Shown: positions 23,447 through 31,566, counted from the first letter of the stretch. The stretch is DNA of 31,575 nucleotides from CAYRGQ01 sp964444885 (GCA_964444885.1 CAYUIZ010000023.1:1-31575), one strand, 5' to 3'. Numbers and translations are program-made. The notes: a model not told the origin generated them from the sequence alone.

Positions 23447-24664
23447 TCAGGGTGTTAGCATGGGTTTACCTCTCAGTGTTGCAATGGCTTGTTCAATACC
23501 GGTACGATCCGCTTCGAACATCGATACCCGGGCTGCAAGCCCACTGGCAGTAGACGCCGCCCAGCGATGCTTCGGCGCTGGATTTACCCACGCCACATAG
23601 CCCGTCCGCGTGCGCAGCGCATCGAGGACGTCCAGCCATTCCTGGCGCCGCTGCTCGTCGTATTCGAATCCAAGCGCACCCGCATCGCTATAAATCAGCA
23701 CCGCAATATCTTTCTTGTTCATTCCCTTTACCATGTCGCAAAGACGAATTTTGGCCGTCCCTATGGCGTTGGAGAAAACATAATCTCCGTCGACATTATC
23801 CCATCGTGGCAGGCGTTGGAAATATCCAGCCCGCAAGTCGGCGTGCCGCTTGCTATCGCGCGCCGCGTTGAACAGTTCATCGCCAAAAGACTCGACAGCA
23901 ACCATGTTGGCTCCTCCGTCCAAAAGCAAAATCAGACGTACATGGTTGTCGACGTGACGCACGTATCGGAGCGTGGAAAAATAGCCTTGTTTCGCCGTCT
24001 GGGCGACGGTGCGGGCAATGTCTACTTCAGACGACAATACGCCTGGTCGGTTGTGTTTCAGCGTACGCCAGGCTTGCTGCAGCTGGCGGCCGGCAACCGG
24101 ATGATAGGCATTCCCAAAATGAAATGGGCTTCGGTTCATTGGCGTGGGCGGTGTTTCGCCGTGCCGCAACTTGAGCAACACGCCCTGCGGAAGCTGCTCC
24201 CGGCTTATGGAAAAACCCATCGCAGCGGGCTGCTGGCGTTCTATAGCCCGTTTGTCTTCACTCGGCGCCGGTGCATCCCGAAGCGGGGCAGGGGGCGGGG
24301 CGAGGGCATCCTTGGTATCGATTTGACCCGCTTCCCGGCTGGCGCTTTCCGTCGTTCCACGCTGTCCATCCTCGACCTCACCACGCTGGGATGCAACGTC
24401 AACCTGAGCGGTTTCCAACGCTTTTAGCCATTCCTCGATAGCCAAGCGCCGCGCGCCCATCAGTTCCCGAAGCATCCCGCGTTGTTCCAGCGATTTGGCC
24501 CAAAGGCTTTCCAGCACGAATTGCAACTCCCCAAACGAACGTATCGGATACCGACCGGACGCTACAAGTTCCAATAACGCGTAATACTCGTGCAAACTTG
24601 TGCCGAGGAGGGCTTGGTCGCGTGCCAAGCTTTGGTAAAGCGCGTAAAGGAACGGCGGATTCAT
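23447..24664 (-). CDS. vWA-domain protein with degenerate metal site, MoxR partner
   Basis: The 405-residue product has a helical N-terminal domain (1-85) and a low-complexity linker rich in Pro, Ala, Ser, Glu and Gln (about 90-148), then a C-terminal von Willebrand A domain (about 240-405): VRLILLLDGGANMV, later KKDIAVLIYSDAG and GYVAWVNPAPKHRW. The usual MIDAS DxSxS is replaced by D249-G-G-A-N253, so both serines are gone and metal binding is doubtful. MoxR ATPases work with vWA partners to remodel other proteins. It lies 9 bp after the MoxR gene and 3 bp before the pseudo-caspase gene, so the three are translated together. The low-complexity linker suggests a flexible tether. Confidence 0.85.
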   Translation of the reverse strand: MNPPFLYALYQSLARDQALLGTSLHEYYALLELVASGRYPIRSFGELQFVLESLWAKSLEQRGMLRELMGARRLAIEEWLKALETAQVDVASQRGEVEDGQRGTTESASREAGQIDTKDALAPPPAPLRDAPAPSEDKRAIERQQPAAMGFSISREQLPQGVLLKLRHGETPPTPMNRSPFHFGNAYHPVAGRQLQQAWRTLKHNRPGVLSSEVDIARTVAQTAKQGYFSTLRYVRHVDNHVRLILLLDGGANMVAVESFGDELFNAARDSKRHADLRAGYFQRLPRWDNVDGDYVFSNAIGTAKIRLCDMVKGMNKKDIAVLIYSDAGALGFEYDEQRRQEWLDVLDALRTRTGYVAWVNPAPKHRWAASTASGLAARVSMFEADRTGIEQAIATLRGKPMLTP

Positions 24665-24673
24665 ATGGCGAGG

Positions 24674-25648
24674 TTAATCAGCTTTCAGAAAGAGTTGCAT
24701 GCTTTCCAAATCCTTCAAAAGCGCTTGATGGTATACAGGCATCGCTCCTTCTGTCCAAGTGATCGCTTCGCCCGTGGCCTGGAAATGAGCGATAAGCTTT
24801 ACCCAATCCAGCAGCTCGCTCGTGCTGATATTCTTGGCTCCCGGACTGCCCACGCTGATGCGCTGGCGCAATGCGCGGAACGTGCTGACGGCTTCGTCTA
24901 CCGTATCGGGCGTGCCGGCGAGCTCGGGAAATTTGGAAACGACAATATCGTGTAGCTTGACTTCCGAAAAATCGATGTAATGGAAGAGGCAACGGCGTAA
25001 AAATGCAGGAGGCAGGGGCTTTTCGTCATTGCTCGTGATAATAAACAAGGGCCGACGGGCGCGGTTGGCCCGGACTACAACCGCCTGTCCTTCCGAATCC
25101 CGTGCCTCGGGAATCGTAAATTCCATGCGGTCGATTTCCAGTAATAAATCATTGGGAAAGTCGATGTCGGCCTTGTCAATTTCGTCAATCAGGACGATTG
25201 GCGGCGCGTTGGCGTCCCTATTCGAGGCTTGGAACGCCCGCCCGATCTGCCCCAGTGCCAAGTACTTGCCGTGGGTATACTGCCCATCTTCGTCGCTATC
25301 CAGTTGGATGCGCAGGTCGGTACCGCCCGCCCCAGCGAGGTTGGCATCGCGAAGACGCTGCAGGTGGTCGACGACATACAGTCCGTCCAACGCCTTGCTA
25401 GACGATTTGACATTCCATTCGAAGTAGTGCTGGCGGAATCCAGTACCGTGCAGTTCGGCGGCGACCACCTCAGCCAGCCGGCTTTTCCCGCATCCGGGTT
25501 CCCCTTTGACTAACAGCGGCCGCTGCAGGATTTGTGCCAGCTGCACGGATTTCACCAGGGCATCCGACGGAAGATAAGGATCGATGCCGTATGCGTCGCT
25601 TTGGGCTTTGTTGGTCAAGGCCGTGCCTTGGTAGAGTAGTGCCGCCAT
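24674..25648 (-). CDS. MoxR-family AAA+ ATPase
   Basis: The 324-residue product has Walker A GEPGCGKS (49-56), Walker B VLIDEID (152-158), the sensor-1 segment IITSNDEKPLP near 204-213 and arginines in PAFLRRC (218-219), all in the spacing of MoxR ATPases. An insertion around residues 105-128 (AGAGGTDLRIQLDSDEDGQY) is typical of the subgroup in conflict operons. It would act as a hexameric, cytoplasmic NTP-driven chaperone that controls its vWA partner and, through it, the effectors. It follows the second caspase gene by 15 bp and precedes the vWA gene by 9 bp. Confidence 0.93.
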   Translation of the reverse strand: MAALLYQGTALTNKAQSDAYGIDPYLPSDALVKSVQLAQILQRPLLVKGEPGCGKSRLAEVVAAELHGTGFRQHYFEWNVKSSSKALDGLYVVDHLQRLRDANLAGAGGTDLRIQLDSDEDGQYTHGKYLALGQIGRAFQASNRDANAPPIVLIDEIDKADIDFPNDLLLEIDRMEFTIPEARDSEGQAVVVRANRARRPLFIITSNDEKPLPPAFLRRCLFHYIDFSEVKLHDIVVSKFPELAGTPDTVDEAVSTFRALRQRISVGSPGAKNISTSELLDWVKLIAHFQATGEAITWTEGAMPVYHQALLKDLESMQLFLKAD

Positions 25649-25663
25649 GGGAATATAATTGGG

Positions 25664-27316
25664 TTAAACGCTTTTGGGTTCAAGTATTTCCAGCGCAAGG
25701 TCTTCGCAACCGGCGCGCCTGCATATTTCTTTGATGACAGGCGCCGGGTACCTATCCGTCGCCTCCAATACGGCCTGTTGCTGATCCAATACCCGGCTTC
25801 GATAAACCGCCTCAAATAGCTGTCGCTGGGCCTTGTCGGGAAAATGATTCACCGTGTTGAGGGTTTGGTAGCACATGCGGAAATCCGTTTCGGCAATCTG
25901 GCCCACCTGGGGAATGTGCAGCACCTGCACGGAGGATCCCGGCGGCAAAAACGCGCTGTAATCAAAATCCTCCTGATCAACTACGTGAACAATCAGTTTG
26001 TGCGCGGATGCACTACCCTTGGGCAACGAAGCCATAAACTGCGTGAGCGTCTCGAAAAAATACCGCTTGTCCTTGGGCAAGGTCTCGCGCATCGCATCAA
26101 TCCAAATCTCAACAAAGATGTCCTCGGTTGCCAACACCTCGCCGATATGCGTTTTCAATCCATTCAGGTCCTGCCACCGGATTTGGAAGACCTGCTCGAA
26201 AAAGCGCAGTAGCGTCCCCGTATCGTCCGTAAAGGAAATAGGAAGGCCGGACACCACGACCGGGTCTTTGTGCTTGGCCACAAAATTGGCCGAGGTGCGG
26301 GCGCGGTAAGCAAGCAGATGCAAACCGCAGTGCGGACGCCCGCTGAAGATGGTGAGCAAACGGTCGGGAAATTCCCAAAATCCATCATCAAAACTCGCGG
26401 TTTGGTCGCGGTAGTTGAGGGACATCAGGCTTTTTCGCAAAAGGACGCGCGTTGCTTCCGAGAGTCGGGTGCTCTTCTTGGCTTCCAAGGTGAAAAAACC
26501 GTTGTTGGCTACTTCGTGACTGAACTGAAGCCGGCCTGCCGTCAGCTCCTGTCGGCTGGCTTCGGAAAACTCGCGCGTGAGTGACGCAATGACGTCGGTA
26601 ATCAGCAGGCGCTCGTCTTGATTATGCTGCAGCAGGTGCAGCAAGCGGCTGGTAAACAAACTCGGTTGCCCGGCCAAGCCTGCTTTGGAGTTTTGGTCGG
26701 CGCGGCTAGAGGCAATCGCCCACCGGGAAATTCCCTCCCCGCCTGACGCCAAATGGTCTTTGGGATTCGCGATGACGCCGCTGAATATTCGTCCGGATTT
26801 GCAGGAATCCGCGATAAGCAGGAAATGGCCCACGCGAAGTGCTTTCACCCAGTTTTCGACCAGGTCGGTGTCGATAACATCTTCGTGCCAGATCGTGGAC
26901 GGGGAGGTGGCCTGGAGCCCGTGGGGTATCCAGCAACCGACGGTACCGGCACCTTTGGGGATGACGTCGCCATGACCGGAAAAATAGAGAATCAGCTTAT
27001 TTTTGCGCTGGTTATCGACATCCGAACGGCAGAAGCTGCGGACGCGCGCTTTGATATTGGCTAAGGTAGCTTCGGTGTCTAGGAGCGGGTCGCCGTATAA
27101 CTCGATATGGTCATAACGCGCACGCAGTACGCTCATTAGCTGCTGGCAATCCAGCTTGCAGTTCCCGAACGGGAAATCCGGAAACAGCGGATTGGCATAG
27201 TGATCAATCCCGATGGCGATCACGTATGTTTTTCCGGCGGCCGCAGTAGGAATTCCATACGCCGGCACCGGACCGGCAGCAGGGCCTTTGTCTTGGCTAT
27301 GTTCGCTAACAGGCAT
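25664..27316 (-). CDS. Caspase-family (C14) protease effector heading the MoxR-vWA operon
   Basis: The 550-residue product has a Pro- and Ala-rich N-terminus and a caspase domain (about 29-245): KTYVIAIGIDHYANP, catalytic His115 in YFSGHGD and catalytic Cys172 in IADSCKSG. The dyad is intact. Residues about 280-345 (EATRVLLRKSLMSLNYRDQ and following) form a helical stretch like the death-fold-type effector-associated domains. Residues about 345-480 (VVVSGLPISFTDD, later HKLIVHVVDQEDFD) alternate strands and helices without a P-loop, possibly an inactive STAND-like adaptor. These two calls are tentative. It is cytoplasmic. It is the first gene of a five-gene leftward operon (stop 15 bp before MoxR), so it is probably its own effector, gated by the ATPase and sensor genes. 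No clear promoter was found in the 208 bp upstream. Confidence 0.85.
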   Translation of the reverse strand: MPVSEHSQDKGPAAGPVPAYGIPTAAAGKTYVIAIGIDHYANPLFPDFPFGNCKLDCQQLMSVLRARYDHIELYGDPLLDTEATLANIKARVRSFCRSDVDNQRKNKLILYFSGHGDVIPKGAGTVGCWIPHGLQATSPSTIWHEDVIDTDLVENWVKALRVGHFLLIADSCKSGRIFSGVIANPKDHLASGGEGISRWAIASSRADQNSKAGLAGQPSLFTSRLLHLLQHNQDERLLITDVIASLTREFSEASRQELTAGRLQFSHEVANNGFFTLEAKKSTRLSEATRVLLRKSLMSLNYRDQTASFDDGFWEFPDRLLTIFSGRPHCGLHLLAYRARTSANFVAKHKDPVVVSGLPISFTDDTGTLLRFFEQVFQIRWQDLNGLKTHIGEVLATEDIFVEIWIDAMRETLPKDKRYFFETLTQFMASLPKGSASAHKLIVHVVDQEDFDYSAFLPPGSSVQVLHIPQVGQIAETDFRMCYQTLNTVNHFPDKAQRQLFEAVYRSRVLDQQQAVLEATDRYPAPVIKEICRRAGCEDLALEILEPKSV

Positions 27317-27524
27317 GGTATGTTAGGTTTGGTACAGTACTCGGCTATCCGGGAATCCGTATGGTCAGCTAAAAATACGGAAAATCAAATCAAGAAAAGC
27401 AAAATATCGGGCTATTTTTTAAGCAACGTATCCGGCTACGGAACGACAAGCGGCGGGTCGTCGCCGCAAAAAACGGCATATTCCCGCCTGCCTTTCGCAC
27501 ATTTTCCTTACCTTGCATTCCCAC

Positions 27525-28211
27525 ATGATGAAGCTATTACTGATTTGGTTATTGCTCCCCTTCGCCGTACACGCAGACGGTATTCCGGCCGACATACAGG
27601 CGTACGGCAAAAACAAGGAGATACCGGAATCAATCGCCCCCCAAGTTTTACAGGCGCTTGCGCACTTTCCCGAACTGTTGGACACGGACATTCGGTTCCG
27701 GTTTAAGAAAAACCTGCGCGGACCAGTCATGGCCGCCCGTCCGGTCGTCGGCACCATGCTCGGCCACCGTAGCAAACGGGCTTATAACATCCTGATTAAC
27801 CCCTTTTTCAAACTGGGCCATCTCGAAACTCCCATGGACCACATCCCGGATAGCGTGATGATTGGGTGGATTGGACACGAACTGGGGCACATCATGGATT
27901 ACGAAACCAAGAGCAGCTGGCAGTTGGCCGGATTTGGCCTGTCGTACTGGATCTCCGACCGCTTTGTCAAACGGGCCGAACGGATTGCGGACACCTATGC
28001 GACCAAACACGGATTGGCCGACTATATACTCGCGCATAAGGACTTTGTGCTCACCCATGCCGACCTCCCGGAAGACTATAAACAACGTATCGCGAGGCTC
28101 TATCTCTCGCCGGATGACATCGTCGAACTGATCGCGAGACTCGAAAACGAAGACACTGACGAACAGGAGGAAACCATCGAGGAAGCCGAGGAGCTCGAAA
28201 CCGAAGCCTAG
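27525..28211 (+). CDS. Secreted HExxH metallopeptidase with acidic tail
   Basis: The ATG at 27525 (or the next codon) gives 228 residues. A TTG four codons earlier only lengthens the signal peptide, so the ATG is preferred. The signal peptide is KLLLIWLLLPFAVHADG. The zinc site is HELGH (H118, E119, H122, preceded by IGWIG), and a downstream ERIADTYATKHG helix supplies Glu152 as probable third ligand, the gluzincin layout of small M48-like peptidases. A Glu-rich tail fills the last ~30 residues. It lies divergent from the caspase operon and separated from the following unit by a promoter and operator-like site. Its target is unknown. Confidence 0.75.
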   Translation: MMKLLLIWLLLPFAVHADGIPADIQAYGKNKEIPESIAPQVLQALAHFPELLDTDIRFRFKKNLRGPVMAARPVVGTMLGHRSKRAYNILINPFFKLGHLETPMDHIPDSVMIGWIGHELGHIMDYETKSSWQLAGFGLSYWISDRFVKRAERIADTYATKHGLADYILAHKDFVLTHADLPEDYKQRIARLYLSPDDIVELIARLENEDTDEQEETIEEAEELETEA

Positions 28212-28267
28212 GGGAGACGGAATCAAAAAAGTAAAATAAGGCTTGCAATGTTCAACGCCATTCCATT

Positions 28268-28284
28268 ACTTTGTAATTCAAAGT
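28268..28284. promoter_or_regulatory. Operator-like palindrome before the membrane-protein/regulator unit
   Basis: ACTTTG-TAATT-CAAAGT is a perfect 6-bp inverted repeat with a 5-base spacer. It overlaps a candidate -7 box (TTACTTTG, with TTG 21 bases upstream at 28243) and ends 9 bp before the start codon. A near copy precedes creD at 29233-29249. It is the likely binding site of the winged-helix regulator encoded in the same unit. Confidence 0.65.
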
Positions 28285-28293
28285 GCTTTCAAT

Positions 28294-28923
28294 ATGGATC
28301 ACAAGCAACTAGGCGCTGAATTGCATTCCATCCGTTCGCTGATGGAACGCTCAGCCAAATTCATTTCGCTCAGCGGGTTATCCGGTATCCTAGCCGGTTT
28401 TTATGCGTTAATGGGAGCGGGGGCAGCCTGTGTTCTCATGTACCGAACCCACGGCCTGTCGTTTTCAGGTGACTATTTACCGAGCACATCGGCCGTCATG
28501 TGGCAGTTGACGGGTATTGGGGTGGGGGTACTCGTGGCCGCTGTGGCCACGGCGTTGCTGCTGTCTCGCCGAAAAGCACGCGCACTGGGCCAGCAGGTAT
28601 GGAATCCCGCCAGCAAGGGCCTGTTGCGTGCGGTAGCTTATCCGTTGGTAACCGGTGGCTTGTTGGCCTTGATTTTCGTGGCACGTGGCTGGTTCGGTTT
28701 CGTTGCTCCGGCTTGCCTGATATGCTATGGCTTGGCCTTGGTAGCGGGCAGCCGGTACACCTATGGGCTTGTGGAGTGGCTAGGCTTCATGCAGTTGGCG
28801 CTGGGTTTGGTGGCAGCCGCATTCCCCGAATATGGCCTGCTGCTTTGGAGTCTGGGCTTTGGCGTGCTCCATATCATATACGGCTTCATCATGCACATCA
28901 GATACGATAGGAGGGAAGGGTAA
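28294..28923 (+). CDS. Polytopic membrane protein co-transcribed with a winged-helix regulator
   Basis: The ATG at 28294 gives 209 residues (MDHKQLGAELHSIRSLMERS). An open frame 51 bases longer lies inside the operator and is not used. About six hydrophobic segments follow: SGLSGILAGFYALMGAGAAC, then VMWQLTGIGVGVLVAAVATA, then PLVTGGLLALIFVARGWFGF, then three more, ending in a basic tail. I do not recognise a named family, but such proteins with this N-terminal helix commonly precede a winged-helix regulator and creD in Bacteroidota. The stop overlaps the next start (TAATG), which implies coupled translation. Confidence 0.75.
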   Translation: MDHKQLGAELHSIRSLMERSAKFISLSGLSGILAGFYALMGAGAACVLMYRTHGLSFSGDYLPSTSAVMWQLTGIGVGVLVAAVATALLLSRRKARALGQQVWNPASKGLLRAVAYPLVTGGLLALIFVARGWFGFVAPACLICYGLALVAGSRYTYGLVEWLGFMQLALGLVAAAFPEYGLLLWSLGFGVLHIIYGFIMHIRYDRREG

Positions 28924-29216
28924 TGCTCGAGCACTTCGACAAGGCGTTTGAGAACCGTGTGCGCCTGCAGGTGATGGCCGTGCTGATGGCGAACGACAGC
29001 TACGACTTCAATTCACTCAAGGACCTCCTTGGCGTGACGGATGGAAACCTGGCATCGCATCTTAAAGCGCTGGAAAAATCAGGTTACATCGACGTGCACA
29101 AAACTTTTGTCGGGCGCAAGACCAACACGAGCTATACCGCGTCGTCCGAAGGGAAAACAGCATTTGAACGGCATCTAAAAACCTTGGAAGAACTCATCAA
29201 CCAACAACGAAGCTAA
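28923..29216 (+). CDS. Winged-helix transcriptional regulator
   Basis: The 97-residue product is a single winged-helix domain: ENRVRLQVMAVLMANDS, then FNSLKDLLGVTDGNLASHLK with the recognition helix, ALEKSGYIDVHKTFVGRKTN for the wing, and TSYTASSEGKTAFERHLKTL. It is the MarR/ArsR-like type found beside CreD. It probably represses its own unit and creD through the ACTTTG-N5-CAAAG sites 5' of each. Its start overlaps the preceding stop by one base. Confidence 0.9.
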   Translation: MLEHFDKAFENRVRLQVMAVLMANDSYDFNSLKDLLGVTDGNLASHLKALEKSGYIDVHKTFVGRKTNTSYTASSEGKTAFERHLKTLEELINQQRS

Positions 29217-29232
29217 TTTTTTTTACGCGTTC

Positions 29233-29249
29233 ACTTTGAAATACAAAGC
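29233..29249. promoter_or_regulatory. Operator-like palindrome before creD
   Basis: ACTTTG-AAATA-CAAAGC, one mismatch from the site at 28268-28284, 20 bp before the creD start codon. Flanking bases (TTCACTTTG and AAAGCACTTTT) also resemble the first site. Confidence 0.65.
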
Positions 29250-29269
29250 ACTTTTTAAATAAAAATAAA

Positions 29270-30748
29270 ATGAAAGCAAAACCCACATCTTTCTTCGACC
29301 GCCTCGTGAACTCGGTCATCGCGAAGCTCGGCATCATGTTCATTCTTGTCCTAATCCTGCTTATTCCGTTATCCTGGGTAATGGACCTCATTGGGGAACG
29401 CAGGCTACGCCACGAACAGGTAGGGGAAGAGATCGCCATGAAATGGGGGTGGCAGCAGGTCATCAATGGGCCGGTCATGGCCATACCGGTGGAAGAACGC
29501 CAAACCCGGGCGGTTTTGGCGGAAGATGGCACGCGCGAACAGCTAACGGACATTCGCCGGGATTGGATTATCCTCTTGCCCGAGGAGGCCCGTATATCCG
29601 GTAGCGTGTCGCCTGAAATCCTCAAACGCGGGATTTACGAATCGGTTGTCTACCTAGCCGACCTCCGGGTCGCGGGGCATTTCGGGGCGCTGGACCTAGG
29701 CAAGCTTTCCCTGGAAAACAGCACCGTGAAATGGGATGAAGCCAAGCTGGTATTCGGAATCAGCGACCTCAAAGGGCTTTCAGCATCACCGATGCTGAGC
29801 TGGAAGGACAAGCAGGTGGCGTTGTTCACCAACGCTGACCAATCCCTGAGCTTGTTCGAGCAAAACTTAGTTGCCGATATCGTCGTGGACAGCGAAAATG
29901 TCTCAGGCACGCCCTTCGACATCCAATTGCAGCTTCGGGGATCCAAGTCACTCAATTTCTTGCCTTTGGCATCCCAAACCCGCATTGACTTGGATGGAAA
30001 ATGGTCATCGCCCAGCTTCAACGGTGCCTTTTTGCCCGATCAGCGAACGGTAGGGGATACGGCTTTTGCGGCCCAATGGAACATTCCGGGCTTCAGCCGG
30101 AAGCAGCCTCAGCAATGGCGCGGCGAGGCCGCGCAACTCTATACGTTCGCTGGCGTGCCGCTCAATGCCGATGCCGCATTCGACCACGATTTTCCCGTAC
30201 GCGCTAACGAGCGCCACCCCCGTATCGGGGCATCCCTTGCATCGGATGAGGACATGGTGCAAATTAATTTTCTCCCTGAGGCCACTCATTACCAAAAAAC
30301 AACCCGTGTAGCCAAGTACGGCATTTTGGTGGTGTTGCTCACCTTCGCGTCGCTGTTTTTTGCCGAGATGCGCAACAAGCGGCGCATACACCTGGTCCAG
30401 TACGTGCTGATCGGCGCCGCTATGGTGATGTTCTATTCATTGCTGCTGGCCATCAGCGAGCACGTGGGGTTTGACTGGGCCTATGGCATCGCTTCGCTGG
30501 CCACGATCGGAGTCATCGCGTCGTTCGTCAAGGCCATCACGCGCCACGTCCAGGCCGCACTGGCGTTAGCAGCGGTTCTTGCACTGAGCTATGGATTCAT
30601 CTACGTATTGCTGCAACTGAAGGATTTTTCGTTGCTGGTGGGTACCGCAGGGGTATTCGCGATGCTGGTCGCGCTGATGTATTTTTCTACGCAAATCAAT
30701 TGGCACCGGTTTGAAGAGCGGGGCTCGCGGCTGCCTAGCACGCCATAA
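29270..30748 (+). CDS. creD: CreD-family inner-membrane protein
   Basis: The 492-residue product matches CreD in layout: an N-terminal segment FFDRLVNSVIAKLGIMFILV, then LILLIPLSWVMDLIGERRL with one transmembrane helix, a large periplasmic beta-rich domain (about 60-335, GFQW-like EEIAMKWGWQQVINGPVMAIP at its start), and a C-terminal block of about five transmembrane helices (from KYGILVVLLTFASLFFAEM) ending STQINWHRFEERGS. CreD belongs to the CreBC regulon of Enterobacteria and is tied to envelope integrity and colicin tolerance; in Bacteroidota it is linked to a local winged-helix gene instead. The ATG at 29270 follows an AAAAATAAA leader. Confidence 0.85.
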   Translation: MKAKPTSFFDRLVNSVIAKLGIMFILVLILLIPLSWVMDLIGERRLRHEQVGEEIAMKWGWQQVINGPVMAIPVEERQTRAVLAEDGTREQLTDIRRDWIILLPEEARISGSVSPEILKRGIYESVVYLADLRVAGHFGALDLGKLSLENSTVKWDEAKLVFGISDLKGLSASPMLSWKDKQVALFTNADQSLSLFEQNLVADIVVDSENVSGTPFDIQLQLRGSKSLNFLPLASQTRIDLDGKWSSPSFNGAFLPDQRTVGDTAFAAQWNIPGFSRKQPQQWRGEAAQLYTFAGVPLNADAAFDHDFPVRANERHPRIGASLASDEDMVQINFLPEATHYQKTTRVAKYGILVVLLTFASLFFAEMRNKRRIHLVQYVLIGAAMVMFYSLLLAISEHVGFDWAYGIASLATIGVIASFVKAITRHVQAALALAAVLALSYGFIYVLLQLKDFSLLVGTAGVFAMLVALMYFSTQINWHRFEERGSRLPSTP

Positions 30749-30781
30749 AAAAAGCTACGTCGGCATAATAGCCAACGCAGC
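30747..30781 (-). terminator. Intrinsic terminator for the leftward outer-membrane protein gene
   Basis: Read leftward, GCTGCGTTGGC pairs with GCCGACGTAGC (9 of 11 Watson-Crick pairs plus two G-T wobbles) around TATTAT and is followed by seven Ts at 30753-30747. The Ts overlap the end of creD. Confidence 0.7.
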
Positions 30782-30794
30782 CTCTTGGCAAACA

Positions 30795-30822
30795 CGCTGC
30801 CTATACGTTTTGATAGGCAGCG
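30795..30822. terminator. Second hairpin between the convergent genes
   Basis: CGCTGCCTAT (30795-30804) pairs perfectly with ATAGGCAGCG (30813-30822) around an 8-base loop. It could end creD transcription rightward or reinforce the leftward terminator. Its T-run is weak (CGTTTACTT). Confidence 0.55.
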
Positions 30823-30829
30823 CGTTTAC

Positions 30830-31303
30830 TTAAAACGTGAATTTAAACGCGAAGCCGAATCGGCCGGGCTCAAAGCTTGAACCGTCATTCAGCACCCACA
30901 TCGGACGCCAATCGAGGCTTGTTGCCAAAGGAGCGCCCGGAATCTTGAATTCAAGACCCGTGGCTGGGCGGATAAGGAAGTAGGAATCGCGGTCGCGAAT
31001 GACAGCTTGCGGACCAATGCCGACGAACCACGATAACCCATTGGCGCCGCGGATTTGGTCGTTGTACGAGTACTCCGCACCGATCAGCGTGCGGTTATCG
31101 GCAAACAACACCATGGCTTGGCCAGCATTCTGCGCGGAGAAAAAATGCTTGATGTGCGGGCCAGCGTATGTACGGCCATCGCCGAAGTCAACAAAAACGC
31201 CCGCGCCGGTCCGGTAGGACTGGGCGGCTGCCTGTTCACTAAGAAACAGGAAACACAAGCTAAATAAAGCGGAAAATAATACAGACTTTTTCATATTCTT
31301 CAT
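30830..31303 (-). CDS. Small secreted outer-membrane beta-barrel-like protein
   Basis: The 157-residue product has a signal peptide (MKKSVLFSALFSLCFLFLSE, then QAAAQS) and a mature part of short strands alternating hydrophobic and polar residues: GAGVFVDFGDGRTYAGPHIK, then MVLFADNRTLIGAEYSYN, then GLSWFVGIGPQAVIRDRDSY and so on, ending in RFGFAFKFTF with the terminal Phe typical of outer-membrane barrels. It probably forms an 8-stranded barrel. Its function is unknown. Two in-frame Met codons (31303 and 31294) differ by only three residues. Confidence 0.8.
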   Translation of the reverse strand: MKNMKKSVLFSALFSLCFLFLSEQAAAQSYRTGAGVFVDFGDGRTYAGPHIKHFFSAQNAGQAMVLFADNRTLIGAEYSYNDQIRGANGLSWFVGIGPQAVIRDRDSYFLIRPATGLEFKIPGAPLATSLDWRPMWVLNDGSSFEPGRFGFAFKFTF

Positions 31304-31312
31304 TTTGATGGT

Positions 31313-31345
31313 GAAACATAAATTTGATGTTGATACCTACGCAAA
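31313..31345 (-). promoter_or_regulatory. Predicted promoter of the outer-membrane protein gene
   Basis: On the minus strand TTTG (31345-31342), 21 bases, then TATGTTTC (31320-31313), one mismatch from TAnnTTTG. It lies immediately upstream of the start codon at 31303, which would give a very short leader, so the call is tentative. Confidence 0.35.
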
Positions 31346-31535
31346 AAAAATACCAACATTCGCCAGATATCACTTGTACGAAACAAATCGAAGTGACAAC
31401 AGACTATTCAACAAGCTATTATTGATACGATATTTATAAAAAACCTATCCAAAATTTAGCTGGGGCATCCCGTTTGTCCTGTCTACTTTCGATCACGCAT
31501 TCCTATGTAAAAAAAATCAAACGAATGATTTTACA
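31346..31535. other. Gene-free AT-rich region
   Basis: No coding region, RNA gene or strong repeat was seen. It separates the leftward outer-membrane protein gene from the rightward promoter at the right edge. Confidence 0.6.
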
Positions 31536-31566
31536 TTTGATAATCTGCGCTTTTTTCGTAATTTTG
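31536..31566 (+). promoter_or_regulatory. Strong Bacteroidota-type promoter at the right edge
   Basis: TTTG (31536-31539), exactly 19 bases, then TAATTTTG (31559-31566): a perfect match to the phylum consensus. Transcription would begin about 31571 and run into a gene outside the window. Confidence 0.75.

Noticed and set aside
23489..24427. 312-codon rightward open frame opposite the vWA gene
   Set aside because: It has no recognisable domain and lies antisense to a clear vWA gene in an operon.
27317..27524. Promoter for the five-gene caspase operon
   Set aside because: Only poor matches to TAnnTTTG were found on the minus strand, so none is reported.
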